In this document: positions 50,794-59,790 of the stretch, one piece after another
Position numbering within the stretch: position 1 is the first letter of the stretch
Layout: each line of letters opens with the position of its first letter
DNA from: Pseudomonadaceae bacterium
GTDB taxonomy: Bacteria; Pseudomonadota; Alphaproteobacteria; UBA2136; UBA6156
Assembly (NCBI GenBank): GCA_024236095.1
Contig: JACKLD010000012.1
Location: 124,001-188,000, forward strand
Direction of reading: 5' to 3'
Length of the DNA stretch: 64,000 nucleotides
The notes under the pieces: model-generated
Told to the model about the DNA's origin: nothing
What the model saw: the letters and a program-made list of their open reading frames with translations, nothing else
Databases searched by the model: none
Program-made: the position numbers and the translations under genes

Positions 50794-51124
50794 GTGCTCA
50801 CACGCAAGGGGGGTCAAGGGGGCGAAAGCCCCCTTGCGCCGTTAGGCGTCATTCCAAGGAGCACGGCCCACGGGAAGAGAGAATACCCCCAACATCTCCG
50901 CCGCGCGCAACTTGGAACCCAGCTCAGGTGCATCACAAGGCCCACAAGCAAACCCAAGTATTCCCCACATGACTCACTTCTTTTTGCTTGCCAAGCCGCC
51001 AACATCTTGGCATAAGGCGGCTGAAGCGCAGGGCACCCCCCTGCCCTCACCTGCTTGCGGCATGGGGCCGTGGGCGAATCCTTCCTCCATGCAGGAAGGG
51101 GAACCAAAGGAAGGAGTGACGCCC
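50794..51124. other. 331-bp leader of the rpsF operon with hairpin and repeat remnant
   Basis: Starts with a CAAGGGGGC-GAAA-GCCCCCTTG hairpin (50815-50836) after the adhesin stop, then GGCGTCATTCC, a fragment of the 95-bp repeat family. The remainder should hold the rpsF promoter and 5' leader, possibly including an S6:S18 autoregulatory site, which I cannot confirm. Confidence 0.6.
50815..50836 (+). terminator. Hairpin after the adhesin gene
   Basis: Perfect nine-base-pair GC-rich stem with a GAAA tetraloop, 22 bp after the adhesin stop codon. No T-run follows, so termination would be weak or factor-aided. Confidence 0.6.
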
Positions 51125-51481
51125 ATGGCGTTTTACGAACTGACCTACGTGCTGCGGCCCGACGTGCCGACCCAACACGTGGATGCCACCACCAACAAGG
51201 TGACCGACGCGATCAAAAAGGCCAAAGGCAAGGTGGTGAAGACCGAACAGTGGGGCCTGCGCACGCTGGCCTATCCCATCAAGAAGCACAAAAAAGGCTA
51301 CTACACCATGCTGGGCCTCTCGATGCCCGGTGAAGGCCTCGCCGAAGTGGAAAACATGCTGAAGCTGTCGGAAGACATCATCCGTTTCATGACCGTGAAG
51401 GTGGAAGACCTCGGCAAGGAACCCAGCGCGATCATGAAGGCCAAGGCCCGCGAAGCCGCCGCCGAAGATTTTGCCGCCTAA
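51125..51481 (+). CDS. rpsF: Ribosomal protein bS6
   Basis: 118 residues. MAFYELTYVLRPDV and WGLRTLAYPIKKHKKGYYTMLGL are typical of bS6, which binds the central 16S domain with bS18. The start is fixed by AAGGAG upstream of 51125. First gene of the conserved rpsF-rpsR-rplI operon. The Ala/Glu-rich tail is slightly longer than in E. coli minus its poly-Glu. Confidence 0.97.
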   Translation: MAFYELTYVLRPDVPTQHVDATTNKVTDAIKKAKGKVVKTEQWGLRTLAYPIKKHKKGYYTMLGLSMPGEGLAEVENMLKLSEDIIRFMTVKVEDLGKEPSAIMKAKAREAAAEDFAA

Positions 51482-51509
51482 TTCAAAGATTCTGTAAGGA
51501 GATACCACC

Positions 51510-51944
51510 ATGGCAATGGAACAACCCCAAGCCCCGCGCAAGAAATTCGCGGGCAAAGACCGCGCCGAAGGCGACAGCAAAGGCGGCCGCTACCAACCCA
51601 AACTGCTGGGCAAGGCCTACTTCCAGCGCAAGAAGGGCTGCCCGTTTTCCGGCCCCAAGGCGCCGAAGATCGACTACAAGGACGTGCGCCTTCTGCAACG
51701 CTACCTCAGCGAATACGGCAAAATGCTGCCCCGCCACACCACTGGCGTGTCGGCCATCAAGCAACGTGAGTTGGCCACCGCCATCAAGCGCGCGCGCATG
51801 TTGGCCCTGCTGCCGTTTGCCGCCACGGTGAGCGAGAAAGACGAACGCCGCGCCCAACGCGCCCGCGAACGCGGTCCTAGCGACCGTACCGACCGCGCGC
51901 CCCGCGCCCCCCGCAACCAAGATGACGCCGCCAAGGCCGAGTAA
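51510..51944 (+). CDS. rpsR: Ribosomal protein bS18, extended at both ends
   Basis: 144 residues, against a usual 75-90. The conserved core (CPFSGPKAPKIDYKDVRLLQRYLSEYGKMLPRHTTGVSAIKQRELATAIKRARMLALLPF) lies at about residues 44-103. About 40 extra N-terminal residues and about 40 C-terminal residues rich in Arg/Asp/Pro (RAQRARERGPSDRTDRAPRAP) are present. Start at 51510 or the second ATG six bases later. Middle gene of the rpsF-rpsR-rplI operon. Confidence 0.96.
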   Translation: MAMEQPQAPRKKFAGKDRAEGDSKGGRYQPKLLGKAYFQRKKGCPFSGPKAPKIDYKDVRLLQRYLSEYGKMLPRHTTGVSAIKQRELATAIKRARMLALLPFAATVSEKDERRAQRARERGPSDRTDRAPRAPRNQDDAAKAE

Positions 51945-51956
51945 GGGAGAGATATC

Positions 51957-52418
51957 ATGGCAAACATGCAAGTGATTCTGCTGGAAGGCCTGCACGGCAT
52001 CGGCCGCGTGGGTGAAGTGGTGAAGGTAAAGGCCGGCTTTGCCCGCAACTACCTGCTGCCGCGCAAACTGGCACTGCTGGCCAACAAGGACAACGTGGCC
52101 GAAGTTGAGAAGCAAAAGGCCGAACTGGAGGCGAAAAACAACGCCGCCAAAACCGAGGCGACCAAGCAGGCCGCCAAGTTTGAAGGCCTGACGCTGGTGC
52201 TCAGCCGTCACGCGTCTGAGACCGGCCAACTGTACGGCAGCCTTAAGGCCCGCGATTTCGCCGAAGAGCTGTCCCGCAAGAACCTGAAGGTGGAAGCCAG
52301 CCAAGTGCTGCTGACCGACTCGGTGAAGGCGGTGGGCGACCACAGCATCCGCGTGGCCCTGCACCCCGAGGTGGTGGTGACCGTGCCGGTAACCGTGGAA
52401 CGCCAAACCGATATGTAA
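51957..52418 (+). CDS. rplI: Ribosomal protein bL9
   Basis: 153 residues. The N-terminal rRNA-binding domain (MQVILLEGLHGIGRVGEVVKVKAGFARNYLLPRKLAL), a long connecting helix (EVEKQKAELEAKNNAAKTEATKQAAK) and the C-terminal domain (ETGQLYGSLKARDFAEEL) are all present at normal length. GGGAGAG precedes the start. A terminator follows, closing the operon. Confidence 0.97.
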   Translation: MANMQVILLEGLHGIGRVGEVVKVKAGFARNYLLPRKLALLANKDNVAEVEKQKAELEAKNNAAKTEATKQAAKFEGLTLVLSRHASETGQLYGSLKARDFAEELSRKNLKVEASQVLLTDSVKAVGDHSIRVALHPEVVVTVPVTVERQTDM

Positions 52419-52456
52419 AATAGCGTTTCTATATTAGTATGTTAGATGATAGAAAT

Positions 52457-52480
52457 GGGCCCTTCGGGGCCCTGTTTATT
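52457..52480 (+). terminator. Terminator of the rpsF-rpsR-rplI operon
   Basis: GGGCCC-TTCG-GGGCCC hairpin followed by TGTTTATT, 38 bp after the rplI stop. Confidence 0.85.
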
Positions 52481-52504
52481 AAAAAACCGCCTTGCATAGC
52501 CCCT

Positions 52505-52599
52505 TACGCCGAAGGCGTCATTCCAGCCCCGCCAAGCCGAAGCAACGGCGGATGATAGACAGCTGGAACCCAATGCCCATCGTGCATGTTCCCGTACAA
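52505..52599. repeat. 95-bp dispersed repeat, copy 3
   Basis: CGCCGAAGGCGTCATTCCAGCC ... GACAGCTGGAACCCAATGCCC ... TGTTCCCGTACAA, nearly the same as 24471-24566 and 25654-25750. It follows the ribosomal operon terminator. Confidence 0.9.
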
Positions 52600-52656
52600 A
52601 AATCGTTGGCCTGCGATGGCCCTTGCAATTTCCCACCCCCGCCCCATACCCTCTCC

Positions 52657-52929
52657 ATGCTCAAACGCCTCACCACCTTCCTCCGCCCCGCTGCACCGGA
52701 AAACCCTCTGGATCAGGCAATCGCCGCATTGCAAAGCCGCTGTGTCATGCTCCCTCCCACTGCCGAGGCAACCACAACCCCCACCACTCGCGCCGAACGC
52801 ATTATCGCCCAAAGCAACCATATCTTCGCCAAAGTCGATGCCCTTGCCCAAGAAACCAAAAACACACGACAACGCATTACAGAGCTCACAAAACAAATCA
52901 ATGATCTGCTAGGCAAAGGCACCCGCTAA
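52657..52929 (+). CDS. Small coiled-coil protein, function unknown
   Basis: 90 residues, MLKRLTTFLRPAAPENPLDQ, then a Thr-rich middle and a C-terminal helix (FAKVDALAQETKNTRQRITELTKQINDLLGKGTR) with heptad-like spacing. No signal peptide, no recognised family. The gene converges on holC with a 4-bp overlap of the ends. The longer in-frame region upstream is the translated repeat and is rejected as coding. Moderate support only. Confidence 0.5.
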   Translation: MLKRLTTFLRPAAPENPLDQAIAALQSRCVMLPPTAEATTTPTTRAERIIAQSNHIFAKVDALAQETKNTRQRITELTKQINDLLGKGTR

Positions 52930-53396
52930 CCCGCTTTCTTCTCCCACCCCTTCTCGCCCTGCGCCCAATACTCGGCGCTTACGCCCTCACGGCCTTTCAA
53001 TCCCTTCCATACCTCCCGCGCCCGGGCCACCACGGCTTCCGAACTTTCAAACACGTACAGCACCATTTCGGCCGCCATCGCCTGCTCCAGCGTCGCTTCG
53101 GCCCCCGCCAGCAACACCGGCAACCGCACGTGCCATAAGGCATCATCCACCTGTCCGGCCTCGGCCAGCACAATGGGTTGCTTCTCGACAAACGGCCCTT
53201 CGGCTAACCCGTGGGGCAAAAAGCCGTCATCGCCGTCATTCCACAGCGATTCATCCAGCCGCAACATGCGTGCGGCGTTGCCGCACACCACCAACACCGG
53301 CTGGCGGGCCATGGCTTTGTCCAGCAGACGCGGCAACACCGCGTCCACCGCCGCCGGTGTCTCGCCTTTTACCTGATAGAACCGCACCACCCCCAT
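52926..53396 (-). CDS. holC: DNA polymerase III chi subunit
   Basis: 156 residues. VRFYQVKGETPAAVDAVLPRLLDKAMARQPVLVVC, DESLWNDGDDGFLPHGLAEG and QPIVLAEAGQ are the hallmark segments of HolC, which binds SSB's acidic tip and connects it to the clamp loader. It lies nine bases after pepA on the same strand; pepA-holC is a common arrangement. Length is normal. Confidence 0.92.
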   Translation of the reverse strand: MGVVRFYQVKGETPAAVDAVLPRLLDKAMARQPVLVVCGNAARMLRLDESLWNDGDDGFLPHGLAEGPFVEKQPIVLAEAGQVDDALWHVRLPVLLAGAEATLEQAMAAEMVLYVFESSEAVVARAREVWKGLKGREGVSAEYWAQGEKGWEKKAG

Positions 53397-53405
53397 GCGT
53401 CACGG

Positions 53406-55004
53406 CTAGCCGTTCTTGCGCGGACGCCCCGGCCCACGGCGCTTGCCCGAACCTTTCGGGCGGCCACGGCCACGTTTGGCGGGCTTGGCATCTTCTTCGT
53501 CCACGGCCTTGGCACCTTCCAGCCAGTTCACCAACAGGCGCACGCCAAAGCCGGTGCCGCCTTTCAGGTGCTTGTTGGCACCGGGAATCTTGTCGGCATT
53601 GGCCACCCCGGCAATATCAAGGTGCGCCCACGGCGTCTTGTCGGCGAATTTCTTCAAGAACGCCGCTGCCACGCTGGCGCCGCCGTAGCCACCGTTGCTG
53701 TCGTTGCAAATGTCGGCCACCTCGCTTTTGCTGGTGAAGTAATCGTCCACCGGCAGGCGCCACAACAGCTCACCGACGTTTTCACCGGCCTTGGCCAGCG
53801 CGTTGGCCAGTGCGTCCTTGGTAGAAAACAATCCGGCATAGCCGCCGCCCAACGCCACCATGCAGGCGCCGGTCAAAGTTGCCAAGTCCACCAGTTCGGC
53901 AGGCTTGTGCTTGTCGATGGTGTAGGCAATCGCATCCGCCAGCACCAGCCGCCCTTCGGCGTCGGTGTGGCCGATCTCCACCGTAATGCCCTTGTAACCG
54001 GTGTAAACGCTGTCCATCACGAAGGCCTGCTTGCCAATCATGTTCATCGCGCAGCTCATCACGCCCACCACGTTCACCTTGGCTTTGCGCGCCGCCAGTG
54101 CCCGCATGGTGCCCAGCACGGCGGCGGCACCGCACATGTCGAACTTCATGCCGCGCATGTAGTTACCGGGCTTGGCATTGTAGCCGCCGGTATCGAACAT
54201 GATGCCTTTACCTACCACAGCCGTATACGGCGCCCCCTTACCGGCCCCTTCATACTTCATCACCACCATGCGCGGCTGGTCGGCGTCGTCGGCATTGCCG
54301 CCCACGGCGAGGATGAGGTTGCACCCCATCTTCTTCAATTGCTTCTCGTCAAATACCTCAACCTTGACACCCAATTTCTCCAACTTCTTGGCTTCATCCA
54401 CCATGAACTGCGGGTTGGCCACGTTGGGCGGGGTGTTGGCGGCGTTGCGGGCCACATCCACACTTTCCATCAACTTGGCCAAACGGGGGGCTTCCGCCGC
54501 CACCGCTTTGGCGGCCGCCGCCGATGTCAACACCGTCACTTTCTTCAACTTCGCAGCCTGCTCGGGCTTCAATTCGGTCTTGAACGACTCAAAGCGGTAC
54601 ATCGCCATCTGCATGCCTTCCAGCAAGGCCAGTGCCTGCTCGGCAAGCGGCGCATTGCCGTCACCGTCGCCCAACGCGACGGTCACCTCTTTCACGCCCA
54701 TGGCATCCACTTGCGCGCCCAAACCCATCCCGGCCTTCCACCACTCCTTGCGGCCCATGGCGCTGGCCTTGCCAAGCCCGGCCACCAGCACGGTGCTTAC
54801 CGGCCCGTCCTGCACGGTCACCTTGGCCATTTCACCGGAATTCCCACCAAACCGACTGCCCCGCAACGCGGCTTTCACCGCACCGCCGGTTTGCGCATCC
54901 ACCATGGCCGCCGCAGGGGTCAAAGCACCTTTGGCGTGGGCAAATACAATCACGACGCGCTTGGCGGCTTTGGCGGTCATCCGGCCGGTGGCAATTTCAA
55001 ACAT
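53406..55004 (-). CDS. pepA: Leucyl aminopeptidase (M17) with AT-hook-like C-terminal tail
   Basis: 532 residues. The C-terminal catalytic domain of M17 is intact: VVGKGIMFDTGGYNAKP, MKFDMCGAAAVLG, and IGHTDAEGRLVLADA with the metal-binding Asp/Glu and Arg. The N-terminal macro-like domain is present too. After the normal end (LLVNWLEG) there are about 30 extra residues with two AT-hook-like motifs, RGRGRPKG and GPGRPRK. E. coli PepA is also a DNA-binding protein (Xer recombination, carAB control), so an added DNA-binding tail is striking. AAGGA precedes the ATG at 55004. Divergent from lptF. Confidence 0.95.
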   Translation of the reverse strand: MFEIATGRMTAKAAKRVVIVFAHAKGALTPAAAMVDAQTGGAVKAALRGSRFGGNSGEMAKVTVQDGPVSTVLVAGLGKASAMGRKEWWKAGMGLGAQVDAMGVKEVTVALGDGDGNAPLAEQALALLEGMQMAMYRFESFKTELKPEQAAKLKKVTVLTSAAAAKAVAAEAPRLAKLMESVDVARNAANTPPNVANPQFMVDEAKKLEKLGVKVEVFDEKQLKKMGCNLILAVGGNADDADQPRMVVMKYEGAGKGAPYTAVVGKGIMFDTGGYNAKPGNYMRGMKFDMCGAAAVLGTMRALAARKAKVNVVGVMSCAMNMIGKQAFVMDSVYTGYKGITVEIGHTDAEGRLVLADAIAYTIDKHKPAELVDLATLTGACMVALGGGYAGLFSTKDALANALAKAGENVGELLWRLPVDDYFTSKSEVADICNDSNGGYGGASVAAAFLKKFADKTPWAHLDIAGVANADKIPGANKHLKGGTGFGVRLLVNWLEGAKAVDEEDAKPAKRGRGRPKGSGKRRGPGRPRKNG

Positions 55005-55158
55005 GGCAAAACATCCTTCTTTTTTAATGGAATTAGAGAAACGACTCCAAAACTGCCATAAAACTAACGCGTCATCCCCCTTCCCGCAAGGGCCGCCATG
55101 CCATGCCGGCCCATAATCGCGGCAAAACCCTTGCCGATGATGCACCCCTGCCACTACC

Positions 55159-56250
55159 ATGCGCCCCATGCATACCCTGCCGCGCTATCTGTTCCGTACC
55201 GCACTGTTCCCCACCGTGGCCGCCATGGTCATCATGCTCAGCCTGGTGTGGCTGTTGCAAAGCCTGCGCTTTCTGGATTTCGTCATCAACAAGGGCCTCG
55301 GCCTCGCCACCTTCCTGCAACTCACCGGCCTGCTGGTGCCCAGCCTGCTCACGGTCATTTTGCCCTTGGCCGTGTTTGCAGGCGTGGCTTACAGCTTCAA
55401 ATACCTTGCCGACGAATCCGAACTCACCGCCCTCTTCGCCACCGGCTGGAGCCGCATCTGGACCCTTACCCCCGCCCTTCTCTTCGCGCTCCTGATGGTG
55501 GCGGCAGGCTACGGCCTGCACATGGCGCTGCTGCCCACCAGCACCACCGCCTTCAAAAACCTTCAATACAATATCCGCAGCGGCCAGTCCGACCTGCTGC
55601 TGGAGCCCGGCACCTTCAACCAGTTGGGCAACGGCCTGATGGTCTATGTGGGCAAGCGCACCGGCCCCACCGCCTTCAACACCCTGCTGGTGCACGATAC
55701 CCGCGACCCTTCCGCATCCACCACCTGGACGGCCGAGTCCGGCCAACTCACCCTGCAAAACGGCAGCCCGCGCCTCATCCTCAACAATGGCCAGCAGCAA
55801 AAGGTCACCGCCACGCGGGTGGAAACCCTTTCCTTCACCGCCAACAACCTCGATCTCACCAGCAGCCTCACCCCGCTGGAGATTGCCCCCCGCACTCCGG
55901 AACTGGAAGAATACGGCTTCGCCGCCCTCTGGCACGGCACCGGCGCCACCACTCCCAAACGCAAGCAAGAGATGCGCGCCGAAGCCGTCCGCCGCCTGCT
56001 TTGGCCGCTGGCGCCATTGCCCTTGGTCATCTGGGCGGGCGGCTGGCTCTTGCGCGTGCCGGGCCGCCAAAGCGGTACCCTAAAGAGCCTTGCCATTGCC
56101 AGTGCCGGTGCCATCGCCTACGTGGCATTGATGATGGGCCTCCGGGGCGCGGCTGAAAGCAACACCGCCATCCTCTATGCCCAATGGCTGCTGCCGTTGG
56201 CCTTCATCACCTTCGGCATCGTGCAGCTCAGGGGTATCCGCCATGGCTGA
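55159..56250 (+). CDS. lptF: LptF, LPS export ABC permease
   Basis: 363 residues, normal for LptF. Three N-terminal TMs (TALFPTVAAMVIMLSLVWLL, LTGLLVPSLLTVILPLAVF, RIWTLTPALLFALLMVAAGY), a periplasmic beta-jellyroll (about 110-260) and three C-terminal TMs. With LptG and LptB it extracts LPS from the inner membrane. Starts at 55159 or at the second ATG (55168). It overlaps lptG by 8 bp. Confidence 0.93.
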   Translation: MRPMHTLPRYLFRTALFPTVAAMVIMLSLVWLLQSLRFLDFVINKGLGLATFLQLTGLLVPSLLTVILPLAVFAGVAYSFKYLADESELTALFATGWSRIWTLTPALLFALLMVAAGYGLHMALLPTSTTAFKNLQYNIRSGQSDLLLEPGTFNQLGNGLMVYVGKRTGPTAFNTLLVHDTRDPSASTTWTAESGQLTLQNGSPRLILNNGQQQKVTATRVETLSFTANNLDLTSSLTPLEIAPRTPELEEYGFAALWHGTGATTPKRKQEMRAEAVRRLLWPLAPLPLVIWAGGWLLRVPGRQSGTLKSLAIASAGAIAYVALMMGLRGAAESNTAILYAQWLLPLAFITFGIVQLRGIRHG

Positions 56251-57355
56251 CACGCCTCTCGCCCCGCGCCGCCAAACCCCCACCCTCACTGCCTATCTGG
56301 CACGCAACTTCGCGCTTTACCTGCTGCTCACCGTGCTGGCGCTGGCGGCTTTCGCCTACTTAATGGATGCGGTCGACCTCATCGCCAAAGCCTCTGGCCG
56401 CGGCCTTGCCACCCCCACTTTGTTGGCCTACAGCCTTACCAAGCTCCCTTCGCTGATGCTGCAAATGCTGCCCTTTGCCGTGCTTATCGCTACCTTGGTC
56501 ACCCTCAACCAACTCAACCGACGGCACGAGCTGGTGGCGCTGCGTGCTGTCGGCCTTCCCGCCCGCCGCATCATGCTGGGGCCGCTTATCGTGGTGGTAT
56601 TGGTGGGCGCCCTTGCCCTCACCCTCGTCAACCCGCTTTCCGCCACCCTGCTCAAAAGCTACGAGCGCTGGCACGCCGCCACCTTCCCCGGCAGCGCACG
56701 GGGGCTGGTCACTGCCGGCGGCAGCATCTGGTTGAAACAGCCTGAAGACAACAGCACCCTTTTTATCCATGCCCGCAACATCGGCAGCCAAGGCCGCCAC
56801 CTTACCGATGCCACCCTCTTCACCATGTCACCCCAAGGCCAACTCACCCAACGCCTCATCACACCGGAACTCACCCTCACCCCCGGCGCATGGCAACTTT
56901 CCACCACCACCGCCATCACTGCCCAAGGCGTCACACACCATCCTTCCCAAAGCCTGCCCACCACACTTACCCCCGCGATGCTGCAAAACAGCTTCACGCC
57001 CCCCCAAACCCTCAGCATCTGGCAACTACCCACCTATATCGGCGTGCTCAAACAAACCGGCTTTTCCAGTGCCCAGCACGAGATGACCCTACAAACCCTG
57101 CTGGCCCTCCCCGCCTTCCTCATTGCCATGTTCGTACTGGGAGTCCCCTTTGCGCTGACCTTCACCCGCAACCGCAACCTGTTCGCGGTGGTGGGTGCAG
57201 GGCTGGGCCTCGGCTTCGGTTTTTACCTGTTCGCCAACTTCATGGCCACCTTCGGGCTGGCCGGACGCCTCAACGTCACCCTCGCCGCGTGGGCCCCCGT
57301 GGCCATCGCCCTCCTTGTGGGCACCGCCCTCCTTCTCCACCTGCGCGAAGAATAA
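56243..57355 (+). CDS. lptG: LptG, LPS export ABC permease
   Basis: 370 residues with the same six-TM plus jellyroll plan as LptF: YLARNFALYLLLTVLALAAFAYLMDAVDLI, MLQMLPFAVLIATLVTLNQLNRRHELVALRAVG (the coupling helix region), and a C-terminal block with GVPFALTFTRNRNLFAVVGAGLGLGFGFYLF. The start at 56243 lies inside the lptF end. lptD follows 63 bp later. Confidence 0.93.
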   Translation: MADTPLAPRRQTPTLTAYLARNFALYLLLTVLALAAFAYLMDAVDLIAKASGRGLATPTLLAYSLTKLPSLMLQMLPFAVLIATLVTLNQLNRRHELVALRAVGLPARRIMLGPLIVVVLVGALALTLVNPLSATLLKSYERWHAATFPGSARGLVTAGGSIWLKQPEDNSTLFIHARNIGSQGRHLTDATLFTMSPQGQLTQRLITPELTLTPGAWQLSTTTAITAQGVTHHPSQSLPTTLTPAMLQNSFTPPQTLSIWQLPTYIGVLKQTGFSSAQHEMTLQTLLALPAFLIAMFVLGVPFALTFTRNRNLFAVVGAGLGLGFGFYLFANFMATFGLAGRLNVTLAAWAPVAIALLVGTALLLHLREE

Positions 57356-57418
57356 GCCACCCGCTTGACACCGTCCTCCACTTGCGGCCAAAATCCGCGC
57401 CATAACAAAGAACAGCGT

Positions 57419-59482
57419 GTGCCCCACCCATCCCGCACCTTCACCGTCTTACTCGCGCTGTTGCTGGCCGTGGCCCTGCCTGCCCACGCCGAAATGCCCT
57501 TCGACCTCCAAGCCGGCCAAGTCGACTACGACCTTGAAAGCAACACCATCCATGCCACCGGCGGAGTGCTGGTCAGCGGCAATGAAGGCAAACTGAACGC
57601 CGACACCATCACTTACGACACCGCCGCCGATACCATCCTCGCCGAAGGCCACGTCCTCTACACCGATGCCGTCGGCACCACGCTGAAAGTCAACAGGCTT
57701 GAGCTCACCGGCAACCTCAAGGGCGGCACCGCACAGGCCCTGCGCCTTGCCGTGCCGCAACTGGGGGAAATCATGTCGGCCTCCTCGGCCACCCGCCGCG
57801 ACGACAACACCTACGTGCTGAAAGACGTCGATTACAGCCCCTGTACCGAATGCATCGGCGACAGCAAACCATGGACCATCCACGCCGACCGCGTGGTCTA
57901 CAAGCCCGACGACGGCGAGATGGAGTACAACAACGCATGGATGGACGTGTATGGCGTACCGGTGGCCTACCTGCCCTACTTCCAGCATCCCATCGGCCCG
58001 CGCAAACCGAAAACGGGGATGCTGTTCCCGCAGTTCGGCCACTCCACCGTGTACGGCGATGAAATCCGCCTGGCAGGCTACACCTTCGATGCCGATGCCA
58101 ACGCCGACTATACCCTCCGCACCCGCCTGATGAGCAGCAAGGGTGCCCAACTCATCGGCCAACGCCGTCAAGTCACCAGCCATACCCAAAGCGAAATCAA
58201 CGCCAGCTACCTGAATGACACCGACACCGGCAAAGTCCGCAGCCACCTTAATCTTCTGGGCAGCTACACCTTCAACCCGGGCACCCGCGTGGGCCTCAAT
58301 GGCGAGATTTCCAGCGATGACACTTACCTGAACGACTTTTTCGAACGCAACGATCCCTACCTCGCCAGCACCGCCTATGCCGAGCACAACACCGCCAACC
58401 GCTACCTGTCCCTCTCCGCCACCCGCTTCCAAGACCTCGACCCCACCCGCGCGCCCGCCGGCACCGCCCAAGTGCTGCCCCACCTGCTGTATGAAGAACT
58501 GATTCCCCTCTCCGGCGGCACCCAGCTCACCCTCGGCGCCGACCTGCTGGCCCTCCACCGCGGCACCGGAACCCAATACCGCCGCGCCGTCACACAGGCC
58601 AACCTTGCCCACCCCATGCAGCTGGCCGATGGCAGCAAACTCACCTTGGGCGGCCGCATGCGGTTCGACGTTTACAACGTGGATAGCTCCACCAACGACG
58701 GTACGGCGCTGCGTGCCCTCCCCGAAGCCACCTTCAATTGGGAAAAACCTTATATCTCCGAAGGCGGCTTCCACACCATCACCCCCCGCGTGATGGGCGC
58801 CCTCAGCTTCCGTGGCAACAACCCCACCGGCATCCCGAACGAAGACTCGGTGGCCTACGAGCTGGACTACGCCAACCTCTTCGAACCCAGCCGCTTTGCC
58901 GGATTGGATAGGGTCGAAACCGGCCCCCGCCTCGTCTACGGGGTCGACAACCACTGGGGCGGCGCCAACCAAACCCGCTGGCAATTGTTCCTCGGCCAAA
59001 GCCTGCGCAAGTATGACGACAACAACCTGCCGCAATCCGGCGGCGCCGCCACCCCGGTGTCGGATTTTGTCGGCTTCGCCCAAGGCAGCCCGGCCGACTG
59101 GCTCACCTTCAACAGCCGCTTCCGGCTCGACAACGCCACATTCGACATCCGCCGCATGGACAACAGCCTGCAACTGGGCCACTACGGTGACGAAAACGCT
59201 TGGCTGCGCGGCACGTATTCCTTCCTCGACAACGATACCGAGAGCCTCACCACCGAAGGCAACCTGCCGCTCAACGAGCGCCTGCGCTTTACCGCCGCCT
59301 CACGGCACGATCTCCGCAACAACAACACCCTGCAAGCCGAGGGCGGCCTCATCTACCGCCGCGATTGCTACGAAATCGGCTTCAAAGTCCGCCGCCGCGG
59401 CTTCGTCAACGGCGACATCCGCCCCAGCACCGACTATCTCCTCAACATCCAGCTCCTCACCCTCGGCAGCGAAACCGACTAA
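57419..59482 (+). CDS. lptD: LptD, LPS-assembly outer-membrane protein
   Basis: 687 residues. A signal peptide (TFTVLLALLLAVALPAHA) is followed by the N-terminal OstA/LptA-like jellyroll (VDYDLESNTIHATGGVLVSG, AEGHVLYTDAVGTTLKVNRLEL) and a large beta-barrel (from about residue 200). CTECIGDSKPWTIHADRV and the LPYFQHPIGPRKPKTGML stretch are typical. Cys residues in CTEC and a late one (RRDCYEIG) could make the required disulfides. I took the GTG at 57419 as the start because the signal peptide begins there. Lies in the order lptF-lptG-lptD-surA. Confidence 0.95.
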   Translation: MPHPSRTFTVLLALLLAVALPAHAEMPFDLQAGQVDYDLESNTIHATGGVLVSGNEGKLNADTITYDTAADTILAEGHVLYTDAVGTTLKVNRLELTGNLKGGTAQALRLAVPQLGEIMSASSATRRDDNTYVLKDVDYSPCTECIGDSKPWTIHADRVVYKPDDGEMEYNNAWMDVYGVPVAYLPYFQHPIGPRKPKTGMLFPQFGHSTVYGDEIRLAGYTFDADANADYTLRTRLMSSKGAQLIGQRRQVTSHTQSEINASYLNDTDTGKVRSHLNLLGSYTFNPGTRVGLNGEISSDDTYLNDFFERNDPYLASTAYAEHNTANRYLSLSATRFQDLDPTRAPAGTAQVLPHLLYEELIPLSGGTQLTLGADLLALHRGTGTQYRRAVTQANLAHPMQLADGSKLTLGGRMRFDVYNVDSSTNDGTALRALPEATFNWEKPYISEGGFHTITPRVMGALSFRGNNPTGIPNEDSVAYELDYANLFEPSRFAGLDRVETGPRLVYGVDNHWGGANQTRWQLFLGQSLRKYDDNNLPQSGGAATPVSDFVGFAQGSPADWLTFNSRFRLDNATFDIRRMDNSLQLGHYGDENAWLRGTYSFLDNDTESLTTEGNLPLNERLRFTAASRHDLRNNNTLQAEGGLIYRRDCYEIGFKVRRRGFVNGDIRPSTDYLLNIQLLTLGSETD

Positions 59483-59493
59483 CGCCCCCCCCT

Positions 59494-59760
59494 TCGTCAT
59501 TGCGAGCCGCAGGCGAAGCAATCTCCCCACAACACCTCCAAAACCAACCCAACCGGAAAGCCCCATCCAAGCCTCCCAAGTCATCCCGTTGACGAACGGG
59601 ATCCACGAACAACCTATAAGCCCACGGCCAAAGGCCGTCCCATCACGGGCGCCTGCCCGTCATCCCCGCGCAGGCGGGGACCCACGTTACAAATCCACGC
59701 CGAAGGCGTTCCATCCTTCGAACATACCAACATCGAACACTCGAACATCGACACTACCAA
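59494..59760. repeat. Mosaic repeat upstream of surA with a nested module
   Basis: Begins CGTCATTGCGAGCCGCAGGCGAAGCAATCTCC, continues with module C (GTCATCCCGTTGACGAACGGGATCCACG), then module D (GCCCGTCATCCCCGCGCAGGCGGGGACCCACG ... CGTTCCAT) and ends TCGAACATACCAACATCGAACACTCGAACATCG. Compared with 61089-61263, an extra stretch of roughly 75 bp is present. It fills the 308-bp lptD-surA gap. Confidence 0.9.
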
Positions 59761-59790
59761 CCCCTGCCAACCCATGCTAAAGTGCGCCCC

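Noticed and set aside
45094..50817. A 1907-residue open frame antisense to tolC and the adhesin gene
   Set aside because: It is Gly/Val/His-rich low-complexity translation caused by GC-rich codons of the real genes, with no domains or start signals.
52492..52656. N-terminal extension of the small gene at 52657
   Set aside because: These codons are the 95-bp dispersed repeat, seen elsewhere outside genes.
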